DNA from: an uncultured Pelagibacteraceae bacterium
GTDB taxonomy: Bacteria > Pseudomonadota > Alphaproteobacteria > Pelagibacterales > Pelagibacteraceae
Length of the DNA: 64,000 bases
Assembly: GCA_902515095.1 (NCBI GenBank)
Contig: CABXTC010000002.1
Coordinates: forward strand, 1-64,000
Direction of reading: 5' to 3'
Shown in pieces: positions 36,361-44,574 of the stretch (position 1 is its first letter; each line of letters opens with the position of its first letter). Both the position numbers and the translations under genes were made by a program. The notes beneath the pieces were generated by a model. That model was not told the DNA's origin and did no database searches. It saw nothing but the letters and a program-made list of their open reading frames with translations.

Positions 36361-37298
36361 TTAAATTGTGAAATTAAATTTTGAGTTTCCATTTCATACA
36401 ACTTAAATAAAGTTTCTGCATCAGATAATTCTATTTCTTGAAATTTAATTTTTGATCCTGGTGATAATTGAACTAATTTGTCATAGTCAGCACTAATAAC
36501 TACTCCAATTTTAGGATATCCTCCTATTGTTCCATGATCCGACAGCATTATAATTGGATTTCCATCAGCAGGAATTTGAATTACACCCTTAATTAGTCCC
36601 TCTGACCTTATATTTGTTTCAACAATATTTTTGATCTTTGGGCCCTCTAATCGCATTCCCATCCGATCAGATAATTTCGAAACAGTAAATTCTTTATCAA
36701 AAAATATTTTTTTTCCTTCATCAGAAAAATAATCAAAATTTGTCCCTTTGATTACTCTTATTTTCTCAATTCGAGTATTTATATAATTTATTTTTTTTTT
36801 AACTTGGTTTGAATTGATATTCAAAATATCTATTTTTTGATTATTTTGTAATTTTTTACCATTGTTAGAACCAATACTCGCTTTTGTATTTATCGAGTAG
36901 CTCCCCCACTGTGATTTTAAATCAAATTCGGCGCTAATGGCTAAATAGCCATAGACAGATTTATTTGTTGACACAATGTCTATTTGATCTCCATCTTCAA
37001 TAGTATAACTTTCATAGCAATTTCCTTCGATTACACTTTTTTTTTTAATTAATTTAAATATTACATCTCCCGTAATTACAAAGCTTATTTTATCACCTAT
37101 ATATTTTATCAAAGGACCTTGATATGCAAATTCAATAACTGGCTTGTCAGTTTCATTTCCTATCAAGCTATTAGCTAAAAAATAATTTCTTTTATCCATG
37201 GCTCCGCTAAACGGAATACCTATATGATAAAGATCATTTCTACCATTATCTTGAAATGTTGTATTGATTCCTGCTCTAATTATTTCAAAACTATTCAT
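36357..37298 (-). CDS. pxpC: 5-oxoprolinase subunit C
   Basis: PxpC is one of three subunits of the ATP-dependent prokaryotic 5-oxoprolinase that opens 5-oxoproline to glutamate. From the chosen ATG it has 313 residues, starting MNSFEIIRAGINTTFQDNGR, with GIPFSGAMDKRNYFLANSLIGN, SDRMGMRLEG and ADGNPIIMLSDHGTIGGYPKI. Related domains occur in allophanate hydrolase and urea carboxylase. Here pxpA next door supports the oxoprolinase role. It overlaps pxpB by 8 bases. An upstream in-frame ATG at 37340 is rejected. Confidence 0.9.
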   Translation of the reverse strand: MNSFEIIRAGINTTFQDNGRNDLYHIGIPFSGAMDKRNYFLANSLIGNETDKPVIEFAYQGPLIKYIGDKISFVITGDVIFKLIKKKSVIEGNCYESYTIEDGDQIDIVSTNKSVYGYLAISAEFDLKSQWGSYSINTKASIGSNNGKKLQNNQKIDILNINSNQVKKKINYINTRIEKIRVIKGTNFDYFSDEGKKIFFDKEFTVSKLSDRMGMRLEGPKIKNIVETNIRSEGLIKGVIQIPADGNPIIMLSDHGTIGGYPKIGVVISADYDKLVQLSPGSKIKFQEIELSDAETLFKLYEMETQNLISQFK

Positions 37299-37965
37299 TA
37301 TAATTTTTATAATCCTCAACAGATATTTGATTGAAAACAACTGTATCTCCAGGAGAAATTAAATTTGGATTTTTATCTTTTAAATTATCAAATATTCGAA
37401 CTGGAGTATTTCCAATTATATTCCATCCACCAGGACTTTCAAAAGTATAAATATTAGCAAACTGTTCTGTTAAACCAACTGATCCTTTTGGAACTTTTAC
37501 TCTGGGGGTCTCTAATCGATTAGCTCTCATCGTTTTGTCAAGATCTCCGAGAAAAGGCATTCCAGCTATAAAACCTGTCATATAACAAAAGTATTCTTTA
37601 TCAAAAAAATTTTCATAAATTTTATCCCTCTTAAAAGAAAGTTTTTTTTCTAATCTTTCAATATCTAATGAAAAAGATCCCTCACAACAAACTGGTATTT
37701 CAATTTTTTTTGAAATTTGATTGGATGTTTCATTAACTTCTAGATTTTCAATTTCTTTTTTTATTGCTTTGAAATTAGTCATCCTTAAATCAAAGGAAAT
37801 AATCAGTTTGTTGTAAGATGGAGCTAAATTAATAATTCCTTGAATATTTTTTTCTTTGATATCTTTAAAATATTTGACCACTTTGGAGTTTGTTTCTTTA
37901 TTTACTTCCTTACCAAAATCGCAATATAAAGCTGCGTCACCAAGATTTGATATATTTTTTATCAT
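37291..37965 (-). CDS. pxpB: 5-oxoprolinase subunit B
   Basis: PxpB (KipI family) partners PxpC. The 224-residue protein has LGDAALYCDFGKEV near the start, IPVCCEGSFSLDIERLE in the middle and GFIAGMPFLGDLD, TPRVKVPKGSVGL and SPGGWNIIGNTPV later, all family marks. It is the first gene of the minus-strand pxpB-pxpC-eamA unit. The divergent pxpA starts 28 bases away. A TATAAC element lies five bases before its ATG. Confidence 0.91.
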   Translation of the reverse strand: MIKNISNLGDAALYCDFGKEVNKETNSKVVKYFKDIKEKNIQGIINLAPSYNKLIISFDLRMTNFKAIKKEIENLEVNETSNQISKKIEIPVCCEGSFSLDIERLEKKLSFKRDKIYENFFDKEYFCYMTGFIAGMPFLGDLDKTMRANRLETPRVKVPKGSVGLTEQFANIYTFESPGGWNIIGNTPVRIFDNLKDKNPNLISPGDTVVFNQISVEDYKNYNE

Positions 37966-37970
37966 GCCAT

Positions 37971-37978
37971 GTTATACT
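37971..37978. promoter_or_regulatory. Shared -10 region between pxpB and pxpA
   Basis: GTTATACT reads TATACT on the plus strand (37973-37978) and TATAAC on the minus strand (37976-37971). The minus box is 5 bases from the pxpB ATG, predicting a leaderless or nearly leaderless mRNA, and the plus box is 15 bases before the pxpA ATG. No good -35 box is seen on either strand. Confidence 0.35.
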
Positions 37979-37993
37979 TCAACTATTAATACT

Positions 37994-38767
37994 ATGGAAA
38001 TTAATATCAATTGTGATTTAGGTGAAAAATCAAAACACCATTCAAATAAATATGATCCCCATTTGCTTGAGATAGTGAATTCAGCAAATATTGCTTGTGG
38101 TTATCATGCGGGTGATGAGGAAACAATGAATCAAGTCATTGAAATTTCTAAGATAAATGGAGTGAGTATTGGAGCACATCCATCTTTCAATGATCCAGAA
38201 AATTTTGGGAGAGAGCGAATGAATTTATCATCTTCTGAGATAGAAAAATTGATAATTGATCAATATGAAATTCTTCAAACAATTTCATCCAACCATGGTG
38301 AAAATGTAACTCATATAAAGCCACATGGTGCTTTAAATAATATGGCATGTGAGGATATTGATTTAGCAACAACATTGGCAAAAGTGATAAAAAAAATAAA
38401 TCCACAGTTGATTTATTTGGTACCAACGGGATCTAAAATGGAACAAGCTGCTAAAAAGTTAGATATGAAAATTGCTTGTGAAATATTTGCAGACAGAAAT
38501 TATGAAGATGATGGAAATCTTGTATCAAGAAAAAAACCTCATGCTTTGATTACCGACCCAGAACAAGCAAAAAAACATGTATTAAAGATGGTACAAACTC
38601 AGTCACTTAATTGTCACAGTGGGAAACAAATACCTTGTGAAATTGATTCTGTATGCATACATGGGGATAACTTTAGTTCATTAGAAACAGCTAAATCAAT
38701 TAGAAATAATTTAATTGATAATGGACTTACACTTAAAACTTTAAATAAAATGAGAAAATTTATATGA
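37994..38767 (+). CDS. pxpA: 5-oxoprolinase subunit A
   Basis: PxpA (LamB/YcsF family) completes the 5-oxoprolinase complex with PxpB and PxpC. From this ATG the protein has 257 residues, starting MEININCDLGE, the conserved family opening, followed by NSANIACGYHAGDE, GAHPSFNDPENFGR and VKPHGALNN-like THIKPHGALNN. Length is normal. It diverges from pxpB and overlaps the next gene by 4 bases. 5-Oxoproline forms by glutamine cyclisation and from glutathione turnover. Confidence 0.92.
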   Translation: MEININCDLGEKSKHHSNKYDPHLLEIVNSANIACGYHAGDEETMNQVIEISKINGVSIGAHPSFNDPENFGRERMNLSSSEIEKLIIDQYEILQTISSNHGENVTHIKPHGALNNMACEDIDLATTLAKVIKKINPQLIYLVPTGSKMEQAAKKLDMKIACEIFADRNYEDDGNLVSRKKPHALITDPEQAKKHVLKMVQTQSLNCHSGKQIPCEIDSVCIHGDNFSSLETAKSIRNNLIDNGLTLKTLNKMRKFI

Positions 38768-39255
38768 TAAAAAAACTTTTAATTTCTATAGTTGTTTCAA
38801 TATTTTTAGTTTCAAACTCATTTGCAGCTGGCTCTAGTGATAGTGGCTCTTCAAAAACTAAAACTCAATATGATATGGCTGTTACCCATATTAAAGCAGC
38901 AAAGAAATTCGAGGAGAAAGATAAATTAGAAAAAGCAAAAAAAAGTTATAAGAAAGCACAAAAATTATTAGTTCAATCGAATAAAAAATTTCCAAATAAA
39001 GCAAATACACTTAATTATTTAGGTTTTACTACAAGAAAACTTGGTGATTACGAAAATGGAGAAAAATATTATTTAAAAGGCTTACAGATTGATCCAAAGC
39101 ATAAAGGTATTAATGAATACCTTGGTGAATTGTATGTAGCAACAAATAGACATAATCTTGCAATAGAAAGACTTGAAGTATTAAAAGGATGTAATTGTAG
39201 AGAATATGATGATTTAAAAGCTATCATTGCTGGTGAAAAAGTTTCAAAATATTAA
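38764..39255 (+). CDS. Exported TPR-repeat protein
   Basis: A 163-residue protein with an N-terminal signal peptide ending near residue 21 (SNSFA|AGSS). A Ser-rich linker and a helical segment (AAKKFEEKDKLEKAKKSYKKA) follow, then two TPR units around residues 75-140, with NYLGFTTRKLGDYENGEKYYLKGLQIDP split across them and NEYLGELYVATNRHNLAIERL. TPR proteins bind other proteins, and the partner is unknown. It starts inside the pxpA stop (ATGA), so it is probably cotranscribed. Confidence 0.78.
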   Translation: MIKKLLISIVVSIFLVSNSFAAGSSDSGSSKTKTQYDMAVTHIKAAKKFEEKDKLEKAKKSYKKAQKLLVQSNKKFPNKANTLNYLGFTTRKLGDYENGEKYYLKGLQIDPKHKGINEYLGELYVATNRHNLAIERLEVLKGCNCREYDDLKAIIAGEKVSKY

Positions 39256-39282
39256 TTACTAATAATAGACAACAGAATTTGA

Positions 39283-39296
39283 ACAATTATAATTGT
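39283..39296. repeat. 14-bp palindrome before the TerC-family gene
   Basis: ACAATTATAATTGT is a perfect palindrome in the 60-base gap between the TPR gene and the TerC-family gene, followed by ATTTTAAAAT. It could be an operator or a weak transcription end. Chance occurrence is possible in such AT-rich DNA. Confidence 0.35.
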
Positions 39297-39315
39297 ATTT
39301 TAAAATAATATTACA

Positions 39316-39927
39316 TTGTTAGAAGAATCACTCATACTCTTACAGATCATTTTTATTGATATTATCTTAGCTGCAGATAATGCGATTATAATCGGTTTAA
39401 TTGCTGCTAACTTCGTACCTAAAAATAGAAAATTGATTATTTTTTGGGGTGTAGTTGGTGCACTCGTTTTTAAAGTTTTATTTGCAATTTTTGCAACTTA
39501 CCTTTTCCAATTTTATTGGATAAAAATTATTGGTGGTCTTCTTTTAATCTGGATTGTTAATGACTTAAGAAAAGATTTATTTGAAATAAAAAAAGTTAAA
39601 TCACCTACTAAAAAATCAAAGGAACCATCGTTTATTAAAAGTATCTATAAAGTCCTTTTTGCAGATATAACTATTAGTTTTGATAATGTTATTGGGGTTG
39701 TGGGCGCCGCTAAAGGTAATTTTGGTTATATGATGTTTGGACTTATTTTGTCAGTGATTCTAACTGGTGCGCTTGCAACTTATCTAGCAAATTATATCCA
39801 AAAACATCTTTGGATAGCTTATATAGGATTAGGTTTTATTTTACTTGTTGCTTTACAGTTGATTATTGGTGGATTAAATGATTATGGTGTTTTATCAATT
39901 AATGAAACATTCAAAAAATACTTTTAA
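39316..39927 (+). CDS. TerC-family integral membrane protein
   Basis: The 203-residue protein has about seven membrane helices and the two acidic family motifs, DIILAADNAIIIGL (15-28) and DITISFDNVIGVVGA in the middle, which form the probable metal site. It resembles YjbE/TerC proteins linked to tellurite resistance and to manganese or other metal export. The start is a TTG at 39316, since the first acidic motif lies only 16 residues in and no ATG precedes it. No manganese riboswitch is seen upstream. Confidence 0.84.
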   Translation: MLEESLILLQIIFIDIILAADNAIIIGLIAANFVPKNRKLIIFWGVVGALVFKVLFAIFATYLFQFYWIKIIGGLLLIWIVNDLRKDLFEIKKVKSPTKKSKEPSFIKSIYKVLFADITISFDNVIGVVGAAKGNFGYMMFGLILSVILTGALATYLANYIQKHLWIAYIGLGFILLVALQLIIGGLNDYGVLSINETFKKYF

Positions 39928-39936
39928 TCAAAAAAA

Positions 39937-40794
39937 TTGCCACTTAAACACTTATTCATTTTAATTTTCATAATGATAGCCCATGGAAGTGCGTTTCCAG
40001 TAGCTAAGTTGGCTCTTAACAATTCTGTTCCACCCATTTTAATGGCTTCATTAAGAATGGGATTAGTCTTTATATTGCTACTTCCTTTCTGGCGATTTAG
40101 ATTTCCGAATAAAAAGTTTTTTAAACCGTTAATATTATTTTCAATATCAATGGGTGTTTTAGTTTATGTATTTATGAATCTCTCATTGTTTTATTCTTCA
40201 ATTATTGCCCCTATAATTTTAGGATCTCAGCTTGCTATACCATTTGGTATACTTGCAAGTGCCTTTTTATTAAATGAAAATATAAGTAGAAATAAATGGA
40301 TTTTAATTTTCACATCTTTTCTTGGAATAGTCATAATTTTTTTTGACCCAAAATTAACAGAAAATTATTTAGGTCTATTTTTTGCTAGTCTTATGGCTTT
40401 GTTTTTTGGATTAGCACAAGTTTATTCTCGACAACTAAAAGAGTTACCAATAAGTACAATAAATGTCAGCACTGGTATTTTTGGTTTTATTATACTTATA
40501 ATTATTTCAATATTTATTGAGGGTAATCTTCAAGAAAATATCAAACAAATAAATTTTGAGTCATGGATGCTCATTTCTTACCAGGCAGTTATAGTATCTT
40601 TATGTGCACACTTACTGATGTTTTATCTTTATAAATTTTATACTGTTGGTAAGATTTTTCCATTTTATTCTCTCTTTCCGATATTTGGAATAATTCTTAC
40701 ATATCTAGTTTTTGGTGAAGTACCCACTATTTTGTTCATATTGGGAGGCATAATAGTAATTACTTCAGTGTTTTTTTTACACAAAATTAAATAA
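39937..40794 (+). CDS. EamA/DMT-family transporter
   Basis: A 285-residue protein with two EamA repeats and about ten membrane helices. HGSAFPVAKLAL in the first helix and LLNENISRNKW and VFGEVPTILFI at the repeat ends are typical. The TTG at 39937 is taken as the start because the first ATG would cut the first helix. It lies 9 bases after the TerC-family gene. Substrate unknown. It is one of five such transporters in this window. Confidence 0.8.
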   Translation: MPLKHLFILIFIMIAHGSAFPVAKLALNNSVPPILMASLRMGLVFILLLPFWRFRFPNKKFFKPLILFSISMGVLVYVFMNLSLFYSSIIAPIILGSQLAIPFGILASAFLLNENISRNKWILIFTSFLGIVIIFFDPKLTENYLGLFFASLMALFFGLAQVYSRQLKELPISTINVSTGIFGFIILIIISIFIEGNLQENIKQINFESWMLISYQAVIVSLCAHLLMFYLYKFYTVGKIFPFYSLFPIFGIILTYLVFGEVPTILFILGGIIVITSVFFLHKIK

Positions 40795-40802
40795 TTTCCT
40801 TA

Positions 40803-40830
40803 TTGCAACTTTTTATAAATCAGATTTAAT
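40803..40830 (+). promoter_or_regulatory. Possible livK promoter
   Basis: TTGCAA (40803-40808) and TTTAAT (40825-40830) are 16 bases apart, with the livK ATG at 40868. The leader would be about 30 bases and contains an ATTGTTAACAAT palindrome and an AAGGATAAT ribosome binding site. Confidence 0.4.
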
Positions 40831-40843
40831 TTGGTTTTTAAAA

Positions 40844-40855
40844 ATTGTTAACAAT
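40844..40855. repeat. 12-bp palindrome in the livK leader
   Basis: ATTGTTAACAAT is a perfect palindrome located just before the AAGG ribosome binding site of livK. It may be a repressor operator for the amino-acid transport gene. The AT-rich context makes chance possible. Confidence 0.35.
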
Positions 40856-40867
40856 AAAAGGATAATA

Positions 40868-42058
40868 ATGAGAAAATTAATTATAGCTGCTTTTATGTTT
40901 GTATCGAGTTTTGGATCAAACGTGATGGCAGATGGACACTCAATTAAAATGGGGATTATCTTGGGATTTACTGGTCCTATTGAATCTCTAACACCTGCTA
41001 TGGCAGCCTCTGCTGAATTAGCTTTTAAGGAAGCTTCAGATTCAGGGTCGCTATTAGGTGGAAAAAAAATTAAACCAATTAGAGCAGACTCGACTTGTGT
41101 AGACTCGGCAGCAGCAACAGCGGCAGCGGAAGGAGTTATTTCACAAGGTGTTGCAGCTATAATGGGTGCTGACTGTTCAGGTGTAACTGGAGCGATAGCT
41201 TCAAACGTTGCTGTACCAAATGGTGTGGTAATGATTTCACCATCAGCCACATCTCCAGGATTAACTTCTATAGATGACAAAGGGTATTTCTTCAGAACTG
41301 CTCCATCTGATGCTAGAGGTGGTCAAATTTTAGCTGATATTACTAAAGATAGAAAAGTTAAAAGTGTTGCAATCACTTATACTAACAATGACTATGGAAA
41401 AGGTTTAGCAGATGTTTATAAAGCAGCTGTTGAGGGTCATGGTATTAAAGTAACTACTGTAACTGCTCACGAAGATGGTAAAGCAGACTACTCTTCTGAA
41501 GTAGCAACTCTTGCTTCAGCAGGTGGTGATGCAGTAGCTGTAATTGGATACCTTGATCAAGGTGGAAAAGGTATTATTCAAGCATCATTAGACTCTGGTG
41601 CATTTGATAAATTTATTTTATCTGATGGTATGATCGGTCAGTCTTTAGTTGATGCATTTGGAAAAGACTTGAAAAAATCTTTTGGTTCGATGCCAGGTTC
41701 AACTGGTAAAGGTGCTGGAGTATTCGGTAAAGTAGCAAAAGCTGCTGGTATCGATAGTTCAGGTCCTTACACAGGTGAGTCTTATGATGCAGCTGCTTTG
41801 ATTGTTTTAGCAATGCAAGCAGGTGGATCAGCTGATAGAGCATCAATTGCAAAAAATGTAATGGATGTTGCTAACGGCCCTGGAACAAAAATATACCCAG
41901 GCGAACTTAAAAAAGGTTTAGATTTATTAGCTAAAGGTAAAAAAGTTGACTACGAAGGTGCAACTGGAGTAACTTTTACTAGCGTCGGTGAAGCTGAAGG
42001 TTCTTTCTTAGAACAAGAAATCAAAGGCGGAAAATTCAAAACTAAAAAACAAAGATAA
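40868..42058 (+). CDS. livK: Branched-chain amino acid-type ABC transporter substrate-binding protein
   Basis: The 396-residue protein starts with a signal peptide ending about residue 22 (NVMA|DGHS) and has the periplasmic type I fold: KMGIILGFTGPIESL, GADCSGVTGAIASN, ISPSATSPGLT and VAITYTNNDYGKGLADVYK. It binds an amino acid or a related small molecule for the LivHMGF membrane complex. The ligand may be wider than leucine, as these proteins vary. A strong AAGG site precedes the ATG, and a strong terminator follows. The membrane and ATPase genes lie convergently downstream. Confidence 0.9.
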   Translation: MRKLIIAAFMFVSSFGSNVMADGHSIKMGIILGFTGPIESLTPAMAASAELAFKEASDSGSLLGGKKIKPIRADSTCVDSAAATAAAEGVISQGVAAIMGADCSGVTGAIASNVAVPNGVVMISPSATSPGLTSIDDKGYFFRTAPSDARGGQILADITKDRKVKSVAITYTNNDYGKGLADVYKAAVEGHGIKVTTVTAHEDGKADYSSEVATLASAGGDAVAVIGYLDQGGKGIIQASLDSGAFDKFILSDGMIGQSLVDAFGKDLKKSFGSMPGSTGKGAGVFGKVAKAAGIDSSGPYTGESYDAAALIVLAMQAGGSADRASIAKNVMDVANGPGTKIYPGELKKGLDLLAKGKKVDYEGATGVTFTSVGEAEGSFLEQEIKGGKFKTKKQR

Positions 42059-42072
42059 TTTATCTTTAAAAG

Positions 42073-42113
42073 ATTAAACCCCTGGCATTTTAAAATGCTG
42101 GGGGTTTTTTTTT
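42073..42113 (+). terminator. Intrinsic terminator of livK
   Basis: ACCCCTGGCATT pairs with AATGCTGGGGGT around a TTAA loop, followed by nine T residues (42105-42113). It starts about 20 bases after the livK stop and is the clearest intrinsic terminator in the window. The other strand has a poor T-run. Confidence 0.92.
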
Positions 42114-42183
42114 AAAAAAATAAATATTTATCAGCCATATATAAGGCCCAAGCTATTGCAGCACCTGTAATAATATATTTCAT
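42112..42183 (-). CDS. 23-residue hydrophobic small protein after livM
   Basis: The minus strand encodes MKYIITGAAIAWALYMADKY and LFF, then TAA. The ATG is 4 bases after the livM stop, close enough for translational coupling. Residues 4-16 could form a short membrane helix. There is no Shine-Dalgarno sequence, but many genes here lack one. The stop lies at the edge of the livK terminator, so a livM transcript could contain the frame. It is too short to judge by composition. Function unknown. Confidence 0.4.
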   Translation of the reverse strand: MKYIITGAAIAWALYMADKYLFF

Positions 42184-42187
42184 AATT

Positions 42188-43558
42188 TTATTTTATTTCT
42201 ATTTTTTCAGGAAGTATACCTTTTGGTCTATATCTCATAATTAATAATAGGCCTATTCCCATCATCAAAAATCTAAAATACGGTACACTTTCAATTAAAT
42301 GAACTTTTAAAAAATGAGTATCGTCTAAACCTGCAGTTGTTAGATTTACCAAATATAATCCAATTGGCGCAGCCTCGATCCATAAGAACCAAACCACAAA
42401 GCCTCCAAGAATTGCACCAAAATTATTTCCACTTCCTCCAACTATAACCATAACCCAGATTAGAAATGTGTATCTCATTGGTCTGTAACTTCCTGGAGTA
42501 AATAATCCATCTTGAGTTACTAACATCGCCCCAGCAATTCCTACAATGGCTGAGCCTAAAACAAATATCAAAAGATGTTGCTTAACAACATTTTTACCCA
42601 TAGCGTTAGCTGCCTCCTCATTATCTCTTATAGCTCTCATCATTCTTCCCCATGGAGAATAAAGTGCCTTTTGAGTTAAAATTAATAGAATGATCACAAC
42701 TATTAAAAATAGCCCTGAATAACAAAGTTTTACAAAAACTGATGATCCTTCAATTACAAACTGATTAAGAGCAGATTGTCTTTCAGCAAAATCTGAAATT
42801 AAATTCAATTTACTAGAGTTAAATTTTTCAACTAGATTAATGAACCAATCTGTTTGTTGTAAATCTACTTCGTAAGGTGCAGGACGTTTTAATCCAATTA
42901 CATTTTTAACTCCTCTTGTTAGCCAATCTTCATGCTTAATAATTGCAATTACAATTTCAGATATTAATAAGGTTGCTATCGCTAAGTAATCAGCTCTTAA
43001 ACCTAAAGCAACTTTACCTATAACAAATGCTAATCCACCGGCAAATAAAGCTCCAACTATCCAAGAAAAAATAATTGGGAGACCAAGTCCACCTAAAAAA
43101 CCTGTTTTTGCTGGATTTACCTCTTCAATTGCCTCAATACCAGGCTCAGATACAAATCGTATTATGATAATTCCTGAGATGATAATTGTAGCAATAATAT
43201 AAGTTCTTATTTTCGATTTTTCATATTTCTTTAAAACGTATCTGACAGCTAATACCATTCCGATAATAAGAAATAGACTAAACAAAATATTCGAACCACC
43301 TGCACTCCAAGCTTCTTGAACTGGATTAACAGAAATTAAAACTGCTGCCAAACCACCTAATGCAGTGTATCCCATTATTCCAAAGTTAATTAAGCCAGCA
43401 TAGCCCCATTGAATATTAGCACCCATTGTCATGACGGCTGAAATTAAACAAAGATTAAATATTGATAGAGCAATATTCCAAGACTGAAATATACCCACAA
43501 GAATAATTAACCCCATCATTATACTGTAAGCCGCTATTACATTTAAATTTTTTCTCAC
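42188..43558 (-). CDS. livM: Branched-chain amino acid-type ABC transporter permease LivM
   Basis: The 456-residue permease has NIQWGYAGLINFGIMGYTALGG-type sequence near residue 50, the LivM mark LGLRADYLAIATLLISEI, the EAA-like SPWGRMMRAIRDNEEAANAMG, and GGSGNNFGAILGG. Two stretches are longer than in most LivM proteins: about 20 extra residues in the early part, and a hydrophilic segment (about residues 220-270, KRPAPYEVDLQQTDWF onward) between helices. It overlaps livH by 4 bases. It is the last large gene of the livG-livF-livH-livM unit. Confidence 0.92.
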   Translation of the reverse strand: MRKNLNVIAAYSIMMGLIILVGIFQSWNIALSIFNLCLISAVMTMGANIQWGYAGLINFGIMGYTALGGLAAVLISVNPVQEAWSAGGSNILFSLFLIIGMVLAVRYVLKKYEKSKIRTYIIATIIISGIIIIRFVSEPGIEAIEEVNPAKTGFLGGLGLPIIFSWIVGALFAGGLAFVIGKVALGLRADYLAIATLLISEIVIAIIKHEDWLTRGVKNVIGLKRPAPYEVDLQQTDWFINLVEKFNSSKLNLISDFAERQSALNQFVIEGSSVFVKLCYSGLFLIVVIILLILTQKALYSPWGRMMRAIRDNEEAANAMGKNVVKQHLLIFVLGSAIVGIAGAMLVTQDGLFTPGSYRPMRYTFLIWVMVIVGGSGNNFGAILGGFVVWFLWIEAAPIGLYLVNLTTAGLDDTHFLKVHLIESVPYFRFLMMGIGLLLIMRYRPKGILPEKIEIK

Positions 43559-44574
43559 AACACCTTCCCTTTAAATATTCCTGATGGTCGATAGAGTAAT
43601 ACAATGACTAATATTGAAAATGATACTGCAAATTTATAATCAGTCGAAAGTAATTGGACTAAACCACCAGGTTCCATACTCTCAGGTAAAACATACATAA
43701 AAAATTTTCTATATGCATATGTTAACAGTATTTCAGAGAAAGCAATTACATAGCCTCCCAGAAAGGCTCCAAATGGATTACCAATGCCGCCCACAATAGC
43801 TGCAGCAAATATTGGCAGCATGTTATTAAAATATGTAAAAGGTTTAAAACTTTTATCCAACCCATATAAAGCTCCACCAATAGTTGCTAGGATCCCAGCA
43901 ATAATCCAAGTAATCATAACAATCTTCTTAGGGTCTATTCCTGAAAGTAAGGCTAAATCCTCATTATCAGAATATGCTCTCATACTTTTTCCTGTCTTAG
44001 TTTTATTTAAAAACCAAAAGAGAGTTGAGACTAAAATTAATGTTACAATAATAGTTAAGACTTGGGTTGATTTTATTGCAAGACCTTCGTTTAATCCTGT
44101 CATTTCCTTAAATTCTCCAGCTTTAATTATAAATTTTTCTCCATCAAAAAACCTTCTATCTGAAGGACCAATTACAATTCTTACTACAGCTTGAGTAACA
44201 AACATCACACCAATACTAACCATTGCTAATTGCACTGGTGGGCTTTTATTTACTCTGTAATATTTAAAAACAAATTTATCTATTAAAAGCATGTAACAAA
44301 TCATGAATATTATAGCGAAAGGAATTGCTAAAAGAGCCGTTGGTAAAACACCTAGACTAATACCTAAAGATTGAAAATACCAAGTGAATAAAATTGTAAA
44401 CATAGTTCCAAAAGACATCATGTCTCCAGTTGCAAAGTTAGCAAATCGTAATATTCCATAAATTAAAGTAACAAAAATTGCTCCAAGTGCTAATTGAGAT
44501 CCATATGCTAAAGCAGGGACAAAAATATAATTTAATAAAAGTATAATTGCATTTACAAAATCCATATTAACCAC
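43555..44574 (-). CDS. livH: Branched-chain amino acid-type ABC transporter permease LivH
   Basis: The 339-residue permease has about eight to nine membrane helices with GAIFVTLIYGILRFANFATGD, KTKTGKSMRAYSDNEDLALLSGID (EAA-like loop) and FAAAIVGGIGNPFGAFLGGYVIAF, all LivH marks. It pairs with LivM to form the channel. It overlaps livF by 8 bases and livM by 4, so the set is translated as a unit. Confidence 0.93.
   Translation of the reverse strand: MVNMDFVNAIILLLNYIFVPALAYGSQLALGAIFVTLIYGILRFANFATGDMMSFGTMFTILFTWYFQSLGISLGVLPTALLAIPFAIIFMICYMLLIDKFVFKYYRVNKSPPVQLAMVSIGVMFVTQAVVRIVIGPSDRRFFDGEKFIIKAGEFKEMTGLNEGLAIKSTQVLTIIVTLILVSTLFWFLNKTKTGKSMRAYSDNEDLALLSGIDPKKIVMITWIIAGILATIGGALYGLDKSFKPFTYFNNMLPIFAAAIVGGIGNPFGAFLGGYVIAFSEILLTYAYRKFFMYVLPESMEPGGLVQLLSTDYKFAVSFSILVIVLLYRPSGIFKGKVL

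Noticed and set aside
36357-38767. Reading of the pxp genes as allophanate hydrolase or urea carboxylase
   Set aside because: The urea-related enzymes share PxpB and PxpC domains but lack PxpA; pxpA is adjacent here and no amidase or biotin carboxylase is present.
39256-39315. Manganese (yybP-ykoY) riboswitch before the TerC-family gene
   Set aside because: The gap is only 60 bases and lacks the conserved loop sequences of that class.
40813-41280. A 155-codon minus-strand frame opposite livK
   Set aside because: LivK is clearly coding with a signal peptide and conserved motifs; the antisense frame shows only low-complexity Ala/Glu/Ile sequence.
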